A stretch of 64,000 nucleotides of DNA from Sulfitobacter sabulilitoris (GTDB lineage: Bacteria; Pseudomonadota; Alphaproteobacteria; Rhodobacterales; Rhodobacteraceae): positions 855,415-919,414 of the forward strand of contig NZ_VANS01000001.1 in NCBI RefSeq assembly GCF_005887615.1, in the 5' to 3' direction. Shown here piece by piece: positions 28,397 to 36,877 of this stretch. The notes beneath the pieces were generated by a model that searched no databases, was not told where the DNA came from, and was given only the letters and a program-made list of their open reading frames with translations. A program made the translations under genes and the position numbers. How positions within the stretch are numbered: the stretch's first letter is position 1; every line of letters begins with the position of its first letter.

Positions 28397-29047
28397 CTTA
28401 CCATAAACCGATCGGTGAAAAAACTATCCGAACGATTGGTCACAACTTAATCCTTTGGCTAGCCATGCGACGAAGAATTCTTGAACAATATCAGAAAAGC
28501 GGCTCGAAACCAATCCTTTACGAAGATACGTTCGTGGTCCGGCCGCGATAGCCCCGGACGGTGCGCGTTGGGATCCGACCTGACCACAGGTCTAGATTCT
28601 GACGCGGTGCCACCCTGACCGCATTAACCCTTGCGACTAGTGGTTGTACTTTTTCGGCCACAATTCAGCGCCTTGAGCATAGCCCTCCACTACGCCCTTC
28701 TTCCATCTATTCCCGCAGGACGTGTTGGTGAGAAGATCATCAAGCCGCGTCATTTTCGCGTGGCCTGCGACGGACCGCCCGCATTTGGGCACCGGGGGAT
28801 TTGAAGGCGAACCAGACGTGCTTTGGCATGTGGTTTCGCGTCTCGCATTCCCAGGATGTCGCAGCGCAAAGCAACGATCCTGGGGGGGATTCATTACGAA
28901 AAGCGCAAGCATCCCGACGGATTCGCCCGATCAGAGATATTCGTGACGGCGCATCAAGACAATCACACGACAACCAACCAGCGCCCGGCGCATGATCGCT
29001 TTTGAAATGAGTGGCGATCCGGCAGGCGCATGACCGGAGGAAGACAC
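28397..29047. promoter_or_regulatory. 651-bp region between the LuxR-type gene and the secreted-protein operon
   Basis: No supportable gene was found. The first about 150 bp (28400-28550) are AT-rich compared with the rest and hold the likely promoter of the regulator (minus). The promoter of the plus-strand secretion operon must lie further right. Short frames on both strands (for example 28360-28551 and 28801-28995 plus) lack ribosome sites and family features. Confidence 0.45.
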
Positions 29048-30904
29048 ATGGGACAAAATCGCAACTGGCAGATGTGGGACTGGAACAAGGACCACCAGGA
29101 CCAGGAACAGGACCAGCACCAGCTTCAGGCCCAGGCCGAGCTGCAAGCCCAGCTACAGGCCCAAGGACAGGGCCAGCTTCAGGGTCAGCACCAGAAATCC
29201 GAAAATGAAAACGACAATCATAACGGAAACGGTAACGGCAACCTGAACGGCAACGGCAACCTGAACGGGAACGGAAACCTGAACGGGAATGGCAATGGCA
29301 ACCTGAACGGCAACGCCAACGGCAACGGTAACCTGAACGGCAACGCCAATGGCAATGCCAACGGGAACGCCAACGGCAACGCCAACGGCAACCTGAACGC
29401 CAACTACAATGCCAACAAGTCCGACGTCGACGTGGATGTGAAGGTGAAGCTCGATCTTGATGGGTACGAACCCAGCGACGACGATTTCGCCGATGTGGAC
29501 CTGAGCCACTCGATCACCGGTGACATCATCATGGCCAAGGGGAACATCGACTATGACCCCGGCAATGACTTGAACTTGGAAAACATCCTCAACAACAGCC
29601 TGAATGGTCCCGGCAACGATGTCGGCACCGTGAACGCGATGTCCAACAACCTGCAGGACAACGACGAACTGCATCACGCGACCGTCGGCGGCAACCTGCA
29701 GCAAAAGAACATCTCGCACGGTGGCACGGCCAAGGCCGAAGAAGGCATTGACGCCGACGCCGATGGCGGCCACGGCGGCGATAACGCGGATGCCAACGGC
29801 GGGTTCTCGCTGGGTGCCGTGTCGGTCGGCGGCTTTGCGGCCGCAGCCGGTGGCGAAAGCGGCGACATCAAGGACGTCGAGGCCAAAGGCGACGACGGCG
29901 GCGACGGTGGCCACAGCGCGGCGCTTGGCTTTGGCCTTGCGGGCAGCAAAACCGAAGCCGAGAACAAGGCAGAGGGCGGCAATTCCGGTCCTGCCGGATC
30001 GGCGGCGGGTGCCCTTGGCGTAGGCCTGGCCGGATCGAAAGCTGAATCCGAAGGCGGCGACGGCGGCGACAACAACACCGGCGGGAACGGCGGAAACGGC
30101 AACGCGGGGGCACTCGGCCTCGGACTTGCCGGATCGAATGCCGAATCCGAAGGTGGCGACGGCGGCGAAAACGCGGATGGCGGGGCCGGTGGCTCTGGTG
30201 ACGCGGGCGCAATCGGCGTCGGTCTTGGTCTGCTGGGTCTTGGCCTTGCAGGCGCTGACGGCGACGGCGGCGACGGCGGCGACGCGGATGCCGACGGCGG
30301 CAACGGCGACGAAGCGGACGCCGGCGCACTTGGCGCGGGCTTTGCCGGTGCCCAAGGCGGCGGTGGCAACGGCGGCGGCGTCGATGGCCAAGGTGGCAAC
30401 GGCGACGAAGCGGATTCCGCAGCGCTTGGCGCAGGCCTTGGCAGCGCACAGTCCGGTGACGCAGAAAGCGAAACCGAGCTTGATGCGATGCAGGGCGCCA
30501 TGGCGGGCTCGCAGACCGGCGGCTACGGTCTGGGCAGCTCCGAAGGCGGTGCCGGCGGCGCGGGCGGCTCGGCCTATGCCTACGGCGGCGAGACCGGCAA
30601 TGCCTTTGGCGGTCATGCCTGGGGTGGCAATGCCATGTCGAACGGTCGTTCAACCGCCGACGGCGGCAACGCGATCAACGGCGACGGCGGCCACGGCAAT
30701 GCCGGCATGTGGGGCTCCAACAACGGTGACGACGGCTTTGTCACCGGCGAAAGCTTCGCATCGGCAGCCTCTGCCATCGACACCACGGCCTTCAACCAAA
30801 GCATCGTGATGGGTGCCAACGTGCTGGGCAACACCGTCGACATGAACGTCGTGGGCGGGTCGATGACCTCGACCTACATCGGCGACGACAGCGAAGGCGT
30901 CTAA
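29048..30904 (+). CDS. giant low-complexity Gln/Asn/Gly-rich protein, presumed type I secretion substrate
   Basis: The 618-aa, strongly acidic protein has no cysteine, almost no arginine and no Sec signal. Layout: Gln-rich 20-55 (QLQAQAELQAQLQAQ); Asn/Gly alternation 59-124 (NGN, NLNG, NANG units); acidic linker with DVDVDVKVKLDLD near 128-140; a segment SITGDIIMAKGNID; then about six imperfect 31-36-residue repeats (291-480), each ALGxGLAG followed by an acidic Gly-rich spacer; a Gly/Ser/Ala region; and a hydrophobic C-terminal patch (NQSIVMGANVLGNTVDMNVV) ending DDSEGV. GGAGGA lies 6 nt before ATG. No RTX nonapeptides are seen. A matrix or adhesin role is inferred from the exporter downstream. 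Confidence 0.85.
   Translation: MGQNRNWQMWDWNKDHQDQEQDQHQLQAQAELQAQLQAQGQGQLQGQHQKSENENDNHNGNGNGNLNGNGNLNGNGNLNGNGNGNLNGNANGNGNLNGNANGNANGNANGNANGNLNANYNANKSDVDVDVKVKLDLDGYEPSDDDFADVDLSHSITGDIIMAKGNIDYDPGNDLNLENILNNSLNGPGNDVGTVNAMSNNLQDNDELHHATVGGNLQQKNISHGGTAKAEEGIDADADGGHGGDNADANGGFSLGAVSVGGFAAAAGGESGDIKDVEAKGDDGGDGGHSAALGFGLAGSKTEAENKAEGGNSGPAGSAAGALGVGLAGSKAESEGGDGGDNNTGGNGGNGNAGALGLGLAGSNAESEGGDGGENADGGAGGSGDAGAIGVGLGLLGLGLAGADGDGGDGGDADADGGNGDEADAGALGAGFAGAQGGGGNGGGVDGQGGNGDEADSAALGAGLGSAQSGDAESETELDAMQGAMAGSQTGGYGLGSSEGGAGGAGGSAYAYGGETGNAFGGHAWGGNAMSNGRSTADGGNAINGDGGHGNAGMWGSNNGDDGFVTGESFASAASAIDTTAFNQSIVMGANVLGNTVDMNVVGGSMTSTYIGDDSEGV
29222..29418 (+). repeat. tandem 6/12-bp repeats coding Asn-Gly units
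   Basis: The stretch is built of aacggnaacnnn units (aacggcaacctg, aacggcaacgcc) with little synonymous variation, encoding residues 59-124 of the low-complexity protein. Such tracts can change length by slippage. Confidence 0.8.
29918..30487 (+). repeat. degenerate about 100-bp tandem repeats coding ALGxGLAG + acidic Gly-rich spacer
   Basis: About six copies at protein level: AALGFGLAGSK, GALGVGLAGSK, GALGLGLAGSN, GAIGVGLGLLGLGLAG, GALGAGFAGAQ, AALGAGLGSAQ. Each is followed by a spacer such as ESEGGDGGDNNTGGNGGN. Two spacers share NGDEAD. Confidence 0.8.
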
Positions 30905-30917
30905 GGCGCAGACCTTT

Positions 30918-30944
30918 CGGGCTCCGGCATCGCGCCGGGGCCCG
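30918..30944 (+). terminator. stem-loop between the two secreted-protein genes
   Basis: cgggctccgg (30918-30927) pairs with ccggggcccg (30935-30944) over 10 bp with one G-U and a 7-nt loop, followed by atcatttgtta. It lies 14 bp after the stop of the first gene. It may be a partial terminator that makes the first protein more abundant than downstream products. Confidence 0.5.
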
Positions 30945-31042
30945 ATCATTTGTTACATGATTTTTCCAACACCGAATTTCCAAAAACAAAAAGACCGCCC
31001 TGAGGCCAGAGCGCAACCGTTCCATTGGGAAAGAGAGTTGCT

Positions 31043-33109
31043 ATGATTATGGATAAAGTGACCGAGTTCGTCGCGCATTTCATCGGCGTCCTGCACATCG
31101 CATCCGAGGAAGAGCGCCTGCGCGACGCCTTTGAGAAATTCAAGGCCCTGCGCGCGATGGATCCCGAGGCGGGCGCGCTGCTCAATGTCACCGTTGTCGT
31201 CTCGAGCCCCTATGCGTTGGAGGGGTTCACACCCGGCATAGACTACGAGCCGCCGGCCCCCCTCCCCGCCGAGGGCGTCGCCGTCGCCTACTATCCCTTT
31301 CCGCTCATGGTCGATCTGCCATTCTTCTCGTTTTCGGACCCGCTGGACCAGCCGATGAACGTGCCGGTCAAGTTTCAGATCGGCCCCGGCGCTCCGGACC
31401 CGGTTCTGACGCTCGACGTGCCAAGCTCGGCCATCACGGTCACCTACCAGACCGCGTCGCTGTCGGATAACGACATCCTGCGCCTGGGCGACAGCGTCGA
31501 ATTCATCTCCTCCGATGTCCTTCTTGCCACGCTGAACCAGTGGGCCTTGATCGCCGACGTGATCAACGGCCCGGGCATTGGCGTTTTCACGCTGCAGGAC
31601 GGCGGGGCGCACGGCTATGCACTGGCCTTGATGCAAGAGGCCGCCGCCACCGACGGCAGCAGCCTGAGCGGGGTCAGCGTGTCGGTGGCGCATGGCACCG
31701 ACGTGATCGGCCATCATGAAAACGGCGAAAGCGTCGATGCGCCTGTCGCGTTGGACGATGTGATGCCCATGCACCTACGTCCCGAAGACCCGGCCGAAGA
31801 CGGCGACCAGACTGCCGAACAGGCGTTTCTGCCCAAGGATCCGAGCCTGGAGTTCTACAACGTCGATCCCGGCCATAACGTCGTCAGCGGTGGCAACACC
31901 GCCGTGAACGAGGCCTTCGTGACCACCGCCTGGCTGGACGCCCCGGTGATTGCCGTCATGGGCGACGCGATCAGCCTCGACATCATCGTGCAGACCAATG
32001 TTCTGATCGAACACGACAGCCTGTCGGGCACCGGATCGGCGGCGGTTGCATTGGGCAACGGCACGTCATCGGCCTATAACTCGGCAAGCTTCCTCTACGC
32101 CTCATCCAGGCCGGACGCCGCCCAGGACACCGCCGGCGCGGACGACGCGGAGACACAGGGCGCGATGGACACCCAAAGCGACGGCGCGACCGACCTTGAC
32201 CCTGAAACCGGCCTGCCAAGCTCTTGGGTGGTGGCGCGGCTCGAGGCGGATCTGACGCTGGTGAACTGGGTTCACCAATACACCTTCGCAACAGATACCG
32301 ATCAGGCCGAAGTCGTCTTTTCGGGGTGGGAGACCTTCATCGGCCTTGGCGAAAACCTGATCGTGAACGCGGCCAGCCTGCTGGAAATCGGCTATGGCTA
32401 CGACCTGATCATCGTCGGGGGCCACATGATTTCGGTCAACATGATCACCCAGACGAACGTGCTGCTCGACAGCGACATGGTAACCTACGACGGAGCCTGG
32501 CCGGTCTACACCTCGGGCGCGGACAACCTGCTCTACAACAGCGCCACGATCAGTTCGGTCGGTTTGGACCAGCACGGCGCAATGACCGGCAATTTCGCCG
32601 CCGCCGGAGAGGAACTGGCCAACGGTGCGACCACGATCAGCCGGGATGCCGCGCAGGATCCGATTTTCGAGGGCACCAGCCTGCTCAAGGTGCTCTACAT
32701 CGACGGCGATTTCACGACGCTCAACCTGGTCGAGCAAACCAATATTTTCGGTGACGACGATCAGGTGCACATGGCGCTGAAGGACTTCCAGAATGTGACC
32801 GGCGGTGATGTCACGCTGACCACGGGGTCAAACGCTTTGATCAACACCGCCTCGATCAGCGATTTTGGCGTCGATTCCAACATTCTCGTGGCGGGCGAGG
32901 TTTACGAGGACGCCCTGCTCTACCAGGCGGAGCTGATCGACACGGATGCCAATCCGTTGGGCGTCGGCGTGTCCGACCTTGTCAACGAAGCGGTCGTTTA
33001 TCTGGCCGACAACATGCTGGTGGATGAAACCCCCGACAGCGAAATCGCGGCCCCCGTCATCGAGGACGGGTCAACATCGCCGGACGTCATGCAGACGATG
33101 CTGGCCTGA
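31043..33109 (+). CDS. large repeat protein with 153-residue period, presumed type I secretion substrate
   Basis: The 688-aa, acidic, cysteine-free protein has no Sec signal. A helical N-terminus (1-45) precedes a proline-rich part (50-110). From 285 on, two motifs alternate: N[STAE]A at Asn289, 346, 442, 499, 601, 648 and a Q[TY][NT]-type motif at Gln317, 412, 470, 565 (weaker at 628). The set 289/317/346/412 recurs as 442/470/499/565, an exact 153-residue period. Hydrophobic alternation suggests a beta-rich or solenoid fold. AAGAGAG precedes ATG ATT ATG. No RTX motif is seen. It lies between the low-complexity protein and the exporter. Confidence 0.82.
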   Translation: MIMDKVTEFVAHFIGVLHIASEEERLRDAFEKFKALRAMDPEAGALLNVTVVVSSPYALEGFTPGIDYEPPAPLPAEGVAVAYYPFPLMVDLPFFSFSDPLDQPMNVPVKFQIGPGAPDPVLTLDVPSSAITVTYQTASLSDNDILRLGDSVEFISSDVLLATLNQWALIADVINGPGIGVFTLQDGGAHGYALALMQEAAATDGSSLSGVSVSVAHGTDVIGHHENGESVDAPVALDDVMPMHLRPEDPAEDGDQTAEQAFLPKDPSLEFYNVDPGHNVVSGGNTAVNEAFVTTAWLDAPVIAVMGDAISLDIIVQTNVLIEHDSLSGTGSAAVALGNGTSSAYNSASFLYASSRPDAAQDTAGADDAETQGAMDTQSDGATDLDPETGLPSSWVVARLEADLTLVNWVHQYTFATDTDQAEVVFSGWETFIGLGENLIVNAASLLEIGYGYDLIIVGGHMISVNMITQTNVLLDSDMVTYDGAWPVYTSGADNLLYNSATISSVGLDQHGAMTGNFAAAGEELANGATTISRDAAQDPIFEGTSLLKVLYIDGDFTTLNLVEQTNIFGDDDQVHMALKDFQNVTGGDVTLTTGSNALINTASISDFGVDSNILVAGEVYEDALLYQAELIDTDANPLGVGVSDLVNEAVVYLADNMLVDETPDSEIAAPVIEDGSTSPDVMQTMLA

Positions 33110-33139
33110 TAGTTTTACGAAATTGACCGGAGAGCAGAT

Positions 33140-35398
33140 GTGAAAGATTACCAGAACGAGTATGGTCCCGCGACGGCTGGTCAGGACGACGGGGCAGGCA
33201 CTGCTTCCGATCCGATGCTGCTGACCCCGGACATGAAGCGCAAAGTGAAAAAGGCGACCGCTATAGCGCCGGACGGGGCCGGATCGGACGCGAGCCCCGC
33301 GACCGAACCGGACGGGTCCGACCCGGTTTTCGTCAGCCTGCGGGCCAACCCCGGCGCCCAGGCGGACACGGTCGACGCAGGCGCCAAGCCCGAAGCAGGC
33401 CCCAAGTCCGACGCAGGCGCCAAGCCCGACACCGCCCGCAAGGACGATTCCGTTCGCAAAGCGCGCCGCACGCCGCAAAGCCCGACCGGCAGCCCCCTTG
33501 GCGGGGAGCAGATCGAGGGCGAAACCGGCCCCATTCGCGCCAAGACGCCGCCCACCTCGACGGGCGGCGGCGGCGGTAAATCCACCGGCGGCGGCGGCGG
33601 AGGGGGCAGTGGTGGTGGCGGTGCCACGCCCAAGTTTCACGAAAGGCTGGGCCCCGATCAATTCGCCATCAATCTGCGTCATGGCAAGCAGGCGGTGCGC
33701 CGCAACCTCGGCTTTGTCATGGTGCTGACCTGCGCCACAAACCTACTGATACTTGCGATCCCGGTGTATCTCTTCCAGATTTCCGACCGGGTGCTGACCA
33801 GCCGGTCGATCGACACGCTGATCATGCTGACAGTGGTGATCGCCGGCGCGGTGATCCTGCAGGCGGTCTTTGACGCCGTGCGCCGCTTTGTGCTGATGCG
33901 CACCGCGGTCGAGGTGGCGGTGCGCCTTGGCGCTCCGGTGCTAAGTGCCGCCGCGCTGGCCTCCCTGCACGGCAACGGGCGCGAATACCAGACCCTGGGC
34001 GACTTGCAGCAGTTGCGCGGTTTCCTGACCTCGGGCACGCTGCTGTCGTTCCTCGACGTGCCCTTCGCGCCGCTGTTCATCCTCGCCATTTTCCTTGTGC
34101 ACCCGCACCTGGGGCTGATCGTCGTGGTCACGGCGCTGACACTGCTGGTGATCGCGCTGGTCAACCAGAAGATCACCGCCCGCCCCTTTGCCGAGGCGAA
34201 TTTCGCGCAGAGCAAGGCGAACATGCACCTCGATTCCATGTCCCGCAACAGCCAGATCATCAATGCGCTGGCGATGGTCCCCGAAGCGGTGGCCATCTGG
34301 GGCCGCGACACCGCCGACAGCCTCAAGGCGCAGGTGATCGCACAGGACAGAAATATCATCTCTGCCGCCATTTCACGTGGCGTACGTCTTTTGACCCAGA
34401 TCGGCATGTTGGGCTGGGGGGCCTATCTTGCCATCGACGGTCAGATCACCGGCGGGATGGTGATCGCCTCCTCGATCATCGCGGGCCGCGCGCTTGCACC
34501 GATCGAAGGGGCGATCGAAGGTTGGAACGGGTTCCTGCTGTCGCGTTCGGCATACGGGCGGATCACTCAGCTGATGAACCACACCAAGCAGAAGTTCGAA
34601 AAACTGCGCCTGCCCCGCCCCGAAGGCCGGCTTGATGTCGAACGGCTTTTGTTTGTGCCGCAAGGTACCAAGCAGGTGATCCTCAACGGCCTCAGCTTCA
34701 GCCTCAACCCCGGTGAATCGCTGGCGGTGATCGGCAATTCGGGCGCGGGCAAGACCACGCTGGGCAAGATGCTGGTGGGGTCGGTCCTGCCCACGTCGGG
34801 CAACGTGCGGCTGGACCTGATGGATTTGCGCAACTGGGACGAACGCCAGCTTGGCGAAAACATCGGCTACCTGCCCCAGGACGTGCAGCTCTTTCCCGGA
34901 TCCATCAAGAACAACATCGGCCGGATGCGCGCAGGCGCCACCGACGAGGATATCCACCGCGCCGCGGTCCTGGCCGACGTGCACCAGATGATCGCCTCCC
35001 TGCCCCAGGGTTATGAGACGATGGTCGCCTCGGACGGCTCGCCCTTGTCGGGCGGCCAGAAACAGCGCATCGCGCTGGCGCGCGCCTTTTTCGGCAACCC
35101 GCGCCTGCTGGTGCTGGACGAGCCGAACTCGAACCTCGACACCGCGGGCGACCGGGCGCTGGCCAATGCCATCAAACACGCCAAGGAAAGCGGCATCACG
35201 GTCGTGGTCATCACCCAAAAACCGTCTTTGCTGGGCGTTGTAGACAAGATCCTGCTGCTCGCGGACGGCAACGTCGCGCTCTTTGGCCACCGCCAGCAAG
35301 TGCTCCAGCAGCTGGCGCAGCGCAGCACGAACACAGCGAACGAGCAAAAGAACATCGGCCCGGGCGGCCCGGCCAAAGGAGGTTTGAGCAATGGCTAA
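33140..35398 (+). CDS. type I secretion ABC transporter (PrtD-like) with long disordered N-terminus
   Basis: The 752-aa protein has a GTG start (the overlapping ATG one base earlier reads ATG TGA) with GGAG upstream. Residues 1-165 are unusual: Ala/Pro/Asp/Lys-rich with GAKPEAGPKSDAGAKPD and a poly-Gly linker at about 142-162. The PrtD-type exporter follows, with membrane helices from about 190, Walker A GNSGAGKTT (532-540), LSGGQKQR (636-643) and Walker B LLVLDEPNSNLD. No C39 peptidase motif is present. It energises export through the HlyD partner encoded downstream with an 8-bp overlap. A TolC-type channel is not adjacent. Confidence 0.92.
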   Translation: MKDYQNEYGPATAGQDDGAGTASDPMLLTPDMKRKVKKATAIAPDGAGSDASPATEPDGSDPVFVSLRANPGAQADTVDAGAKPEAGPKSDAGAKPDTARKDDSVRKARRTPQSPTGSPLGGEQIEGETGPIRAKTPPTSTGGGGGKSTGGGGGGGSGGGGATPKFHERLGPDQFAINLRHGKQAVRRNLGFVMVLTCATNLLILAIPVYLFQISDRVLTSRSIDTLIMLTVVIAGAVILQAVFDAVRRFVLMRTAVEVAVRLGAPVLSAAALASLHGNGREYQTLGDLQQLRGFLTSGTLLSFLDVPFAPLFILAIFLVHPHLGLIVVVTALTLLVIALVNQKITARPFAEANFAQSKANMHLDSMSRNSQIINALAMVPEAVAIWGRDTADSLKAQVIAQDRNIISAAISRGVRLLTQIGMLGWGAYLAIDGQITGGMVIASSIIAGRALAPIEGAIEGWNGFLLSRSAYGRITQLMNHTKQKFEKLRLPRPEGRLDVERLLFVPQGTKQVILNGLSFSLNPGESLAVIGNSGAGKTTLGKMLVGSVLPTSGNVRLDLMDLRNWDERQLGENIGYLPQDVQLFPGSIKNNIGRMRAGATDEDIHRAAVLADVHQMIASLPQGYETMVASDGSPLSGGQKQRIALARAFFGNPRLLVLDEPNSNLDTAGDRALANAIKHAKESGITVVVITQKPSLLGVVDKILLLADGNVALFGHRQQVLQQLAQRSTNTANEQKNIGPGGPAKGGLSNG
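33374..33429 (+). repeat. 20-bp direct repeat in the transporter's N-terminal extension
   Basis: gacgcaggcgccaagcccga occurs exactly at 33374-33393 and 33410-33429, 36 bp apart, coding DAGAKP units. A G-rich (ggc)n tract follows at 33563-33626. Confidence 0.8.
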
Positions 35399-36734
35399 CC
35401 TGCCCGTTCCGACGACGGTTCCGGCCGAATGGTATGCCGATGTGCCACGTTCGGTGACACGCCACGTGACATTCGGGCTGGTGCTGATCCTGGTGGCGTT
35501 CGGCGGCTTCGGGCTCTGGGCGTTCAAGGCGCCGCTGGCGGCTGCCGTGATCACGCCGGGCAGCTTCGTGGCGACCGGCAAGAACAAGGTCGTCCAACAC
35601 CTGGAGGGCGGGATCATCAAGGAGATCCTCGTCTCCGAAGGCGACAAGGTCAGCGCCGGTCAGCCGATCGTGCTGCTCGACGAGACCTCCGCCATGGCCA
35701 ACGAGCGCGAGTTGTTCCTGCGGCAGGTCCGGCTCGAGGCGATAGAGGCGCGGCTGCTGGCGCAGTACGAACGCAAGCCCCGCCCCGACTTTCCGCGCCA
35801 CCTTCTGGATCTGCGGTCGGACTTCGAGGTCGCGGCGATCCTGGATGGCCAGACGGTCGCCTTCAATTCCGACCGCCAGGGGCTGGAGAATGACACCGCC
35901 CTGATCTTGCAAAACATCGAGGCGCTCAAGGTGCGGTCCATCGGATACGACCGGCAGTTGAGCGCGGTCCAGATGCAAAACGAAATCCTCAAGGAGGACA
36001 TGGCAAGCAAGCAGACCCTGCTGGACAAAGGGCTGGTGCGCCGCACCGAGGTCAACGCCCTGCGCCGCGCACTGGCCGAGACCGAAGGCCAGATGGGCCG
36101 GATCGACGCGGAAATGCGCGAAATCGAAGAGATCAGCAAGAAATACACCGCCCAGATCGAACAGACCAACAGCGAATACCGCAACGCCGCGCTGGACGAA
36201 TTGCAGGTCGTTCAGGCGGAACTTGACGGGATTCGAGAACAGATGCGCAAGGCCCACAACATCCTGCAACGGGTCGAGGTTCTGGCGCCGGTGTCGGGAA
36301 CGGTGGTGCGATTGTACTACCACACCTCGGGCGGCGTGATCGAAAGCGGCAAGGCCATCGCCGAGATCCTGCCCGCCGACGAGCCGCTTATCATCGAGGT
36401 GCAGGTGCCGCGCAACGAGATCGACAGCGTGCAGCAGGGCCTGCCCGCGACCGTGCGCCTGATCGCGCTGAACCAGCGCACCACGCCCGTTTTGCAGGGC
36501 CAGGTCTTTTATGTCTCCGCCGATGCCATCGTGGACAGTTCCCAGGACCGACCGCAGGAGATCTACATCGCCCGCATATCGGTCGCCCCGGACGAGATGG
36601 GCCGCGTGCGCGGTTTCTCACCGACCCCCGGCATGCCGGTCGAGATCATGATCCAGACCGAGGAGCGGACCTTTTTCCAGTATCTCACCAAGCCAATCAC
36701 GGACAGCATGACAAGAGCCTTCCGAGAACAATGA
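35391..36734 (+). CDS. type I secretion membrane-fusion protein (HlyD/PrtE family)
   Basis: The 447-aa protein has a short cytoplasmic N-terminus, one membrane helix (about 27-48), the lipoyl half GKNKVVQHLEGGIIKEILVS (about 64-83), a long coiled-coil hairpin (about 100-290), the second lipoyl half VLAPVSGTVVRLYYHTSGGV and a C-terminal beta domain. GGxI-KEILV-type wording is typical of PrtE/HlyD adaptors. It bridges the ABC transporter to a TolC-type outer-membrane channel. It is the last gene of the secretion operon, with 8 bp overlap with the transporter. Confidence 0.93.
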   Translation: MANLPVPTTVPAEWYADVPRSVTRHVTFGLVLILVAFGGFGLWAFKAPLAAAVITPGSFVATGKNKVVQHLEGGIIKEILVSEGDKVSAGQPIVLLDETSAMANERELFLRQVRLEAIEARLLAQYERKPRPDFPRHLLDLRSDFEVAAILDGQTVAFNSDRQGLENDTALILQNIEALKVRSIGYDRQLSAVQMQNEILKEDMASKQTLLDKGLVRRTEVNALRRALAETEGQMGRIDAEMREIEEISKKYTAQIEQTNSEYRNAALDELQVVQAELDGIREQMRKAHNILQRVEVLAPVSGTVVRLYYHTSGGVIESGKAIAEILPADEPLIIEVQVPRNEIDSVQQGLPATVRLIALNQRTTPVLQGQVFYVSADAIVDSSQDRPQEIYIARISVAPDEMGRVRGFSPTPGMPVEIMIQTEERTFFQYLTKPITDSMTRAFREQ

Positions 36735-36877
36735 TCCACTCTTATTTTTCCGTTCATTATCAGCCTTCTGGTAGGCATTTTTCACTCACTGCATCAAGAC
36801 CGGTCACACCGCCGCGGCAATGATCGAAACCACGATGATCGTTGCGCGGCGGCGTGGTGCGGCTATACCGTCCGGCT

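Noticed and set aside
28360-28551. 63-aa plus-strand frame next to the regulator start
   Set aside because: It overlaps the regulator's start antisense, has no ribosome site and no family signal. The lysine/isoleucine content merely reflects AT-rich DNA.
29153-30616. 487-codon minus-strand frame opposite the NG-rich protein
   Set aside because: It arises from the repeats on the other strand. It has no start context, while the plus-strand frame has an excellent ribosome site and a downstream operon.
29048-33109. classical RTX toxin or adhesin
   Set aside because: Despite the type I exporter, no tandem GGxGxDxxx nonapeptides were found in either protein.
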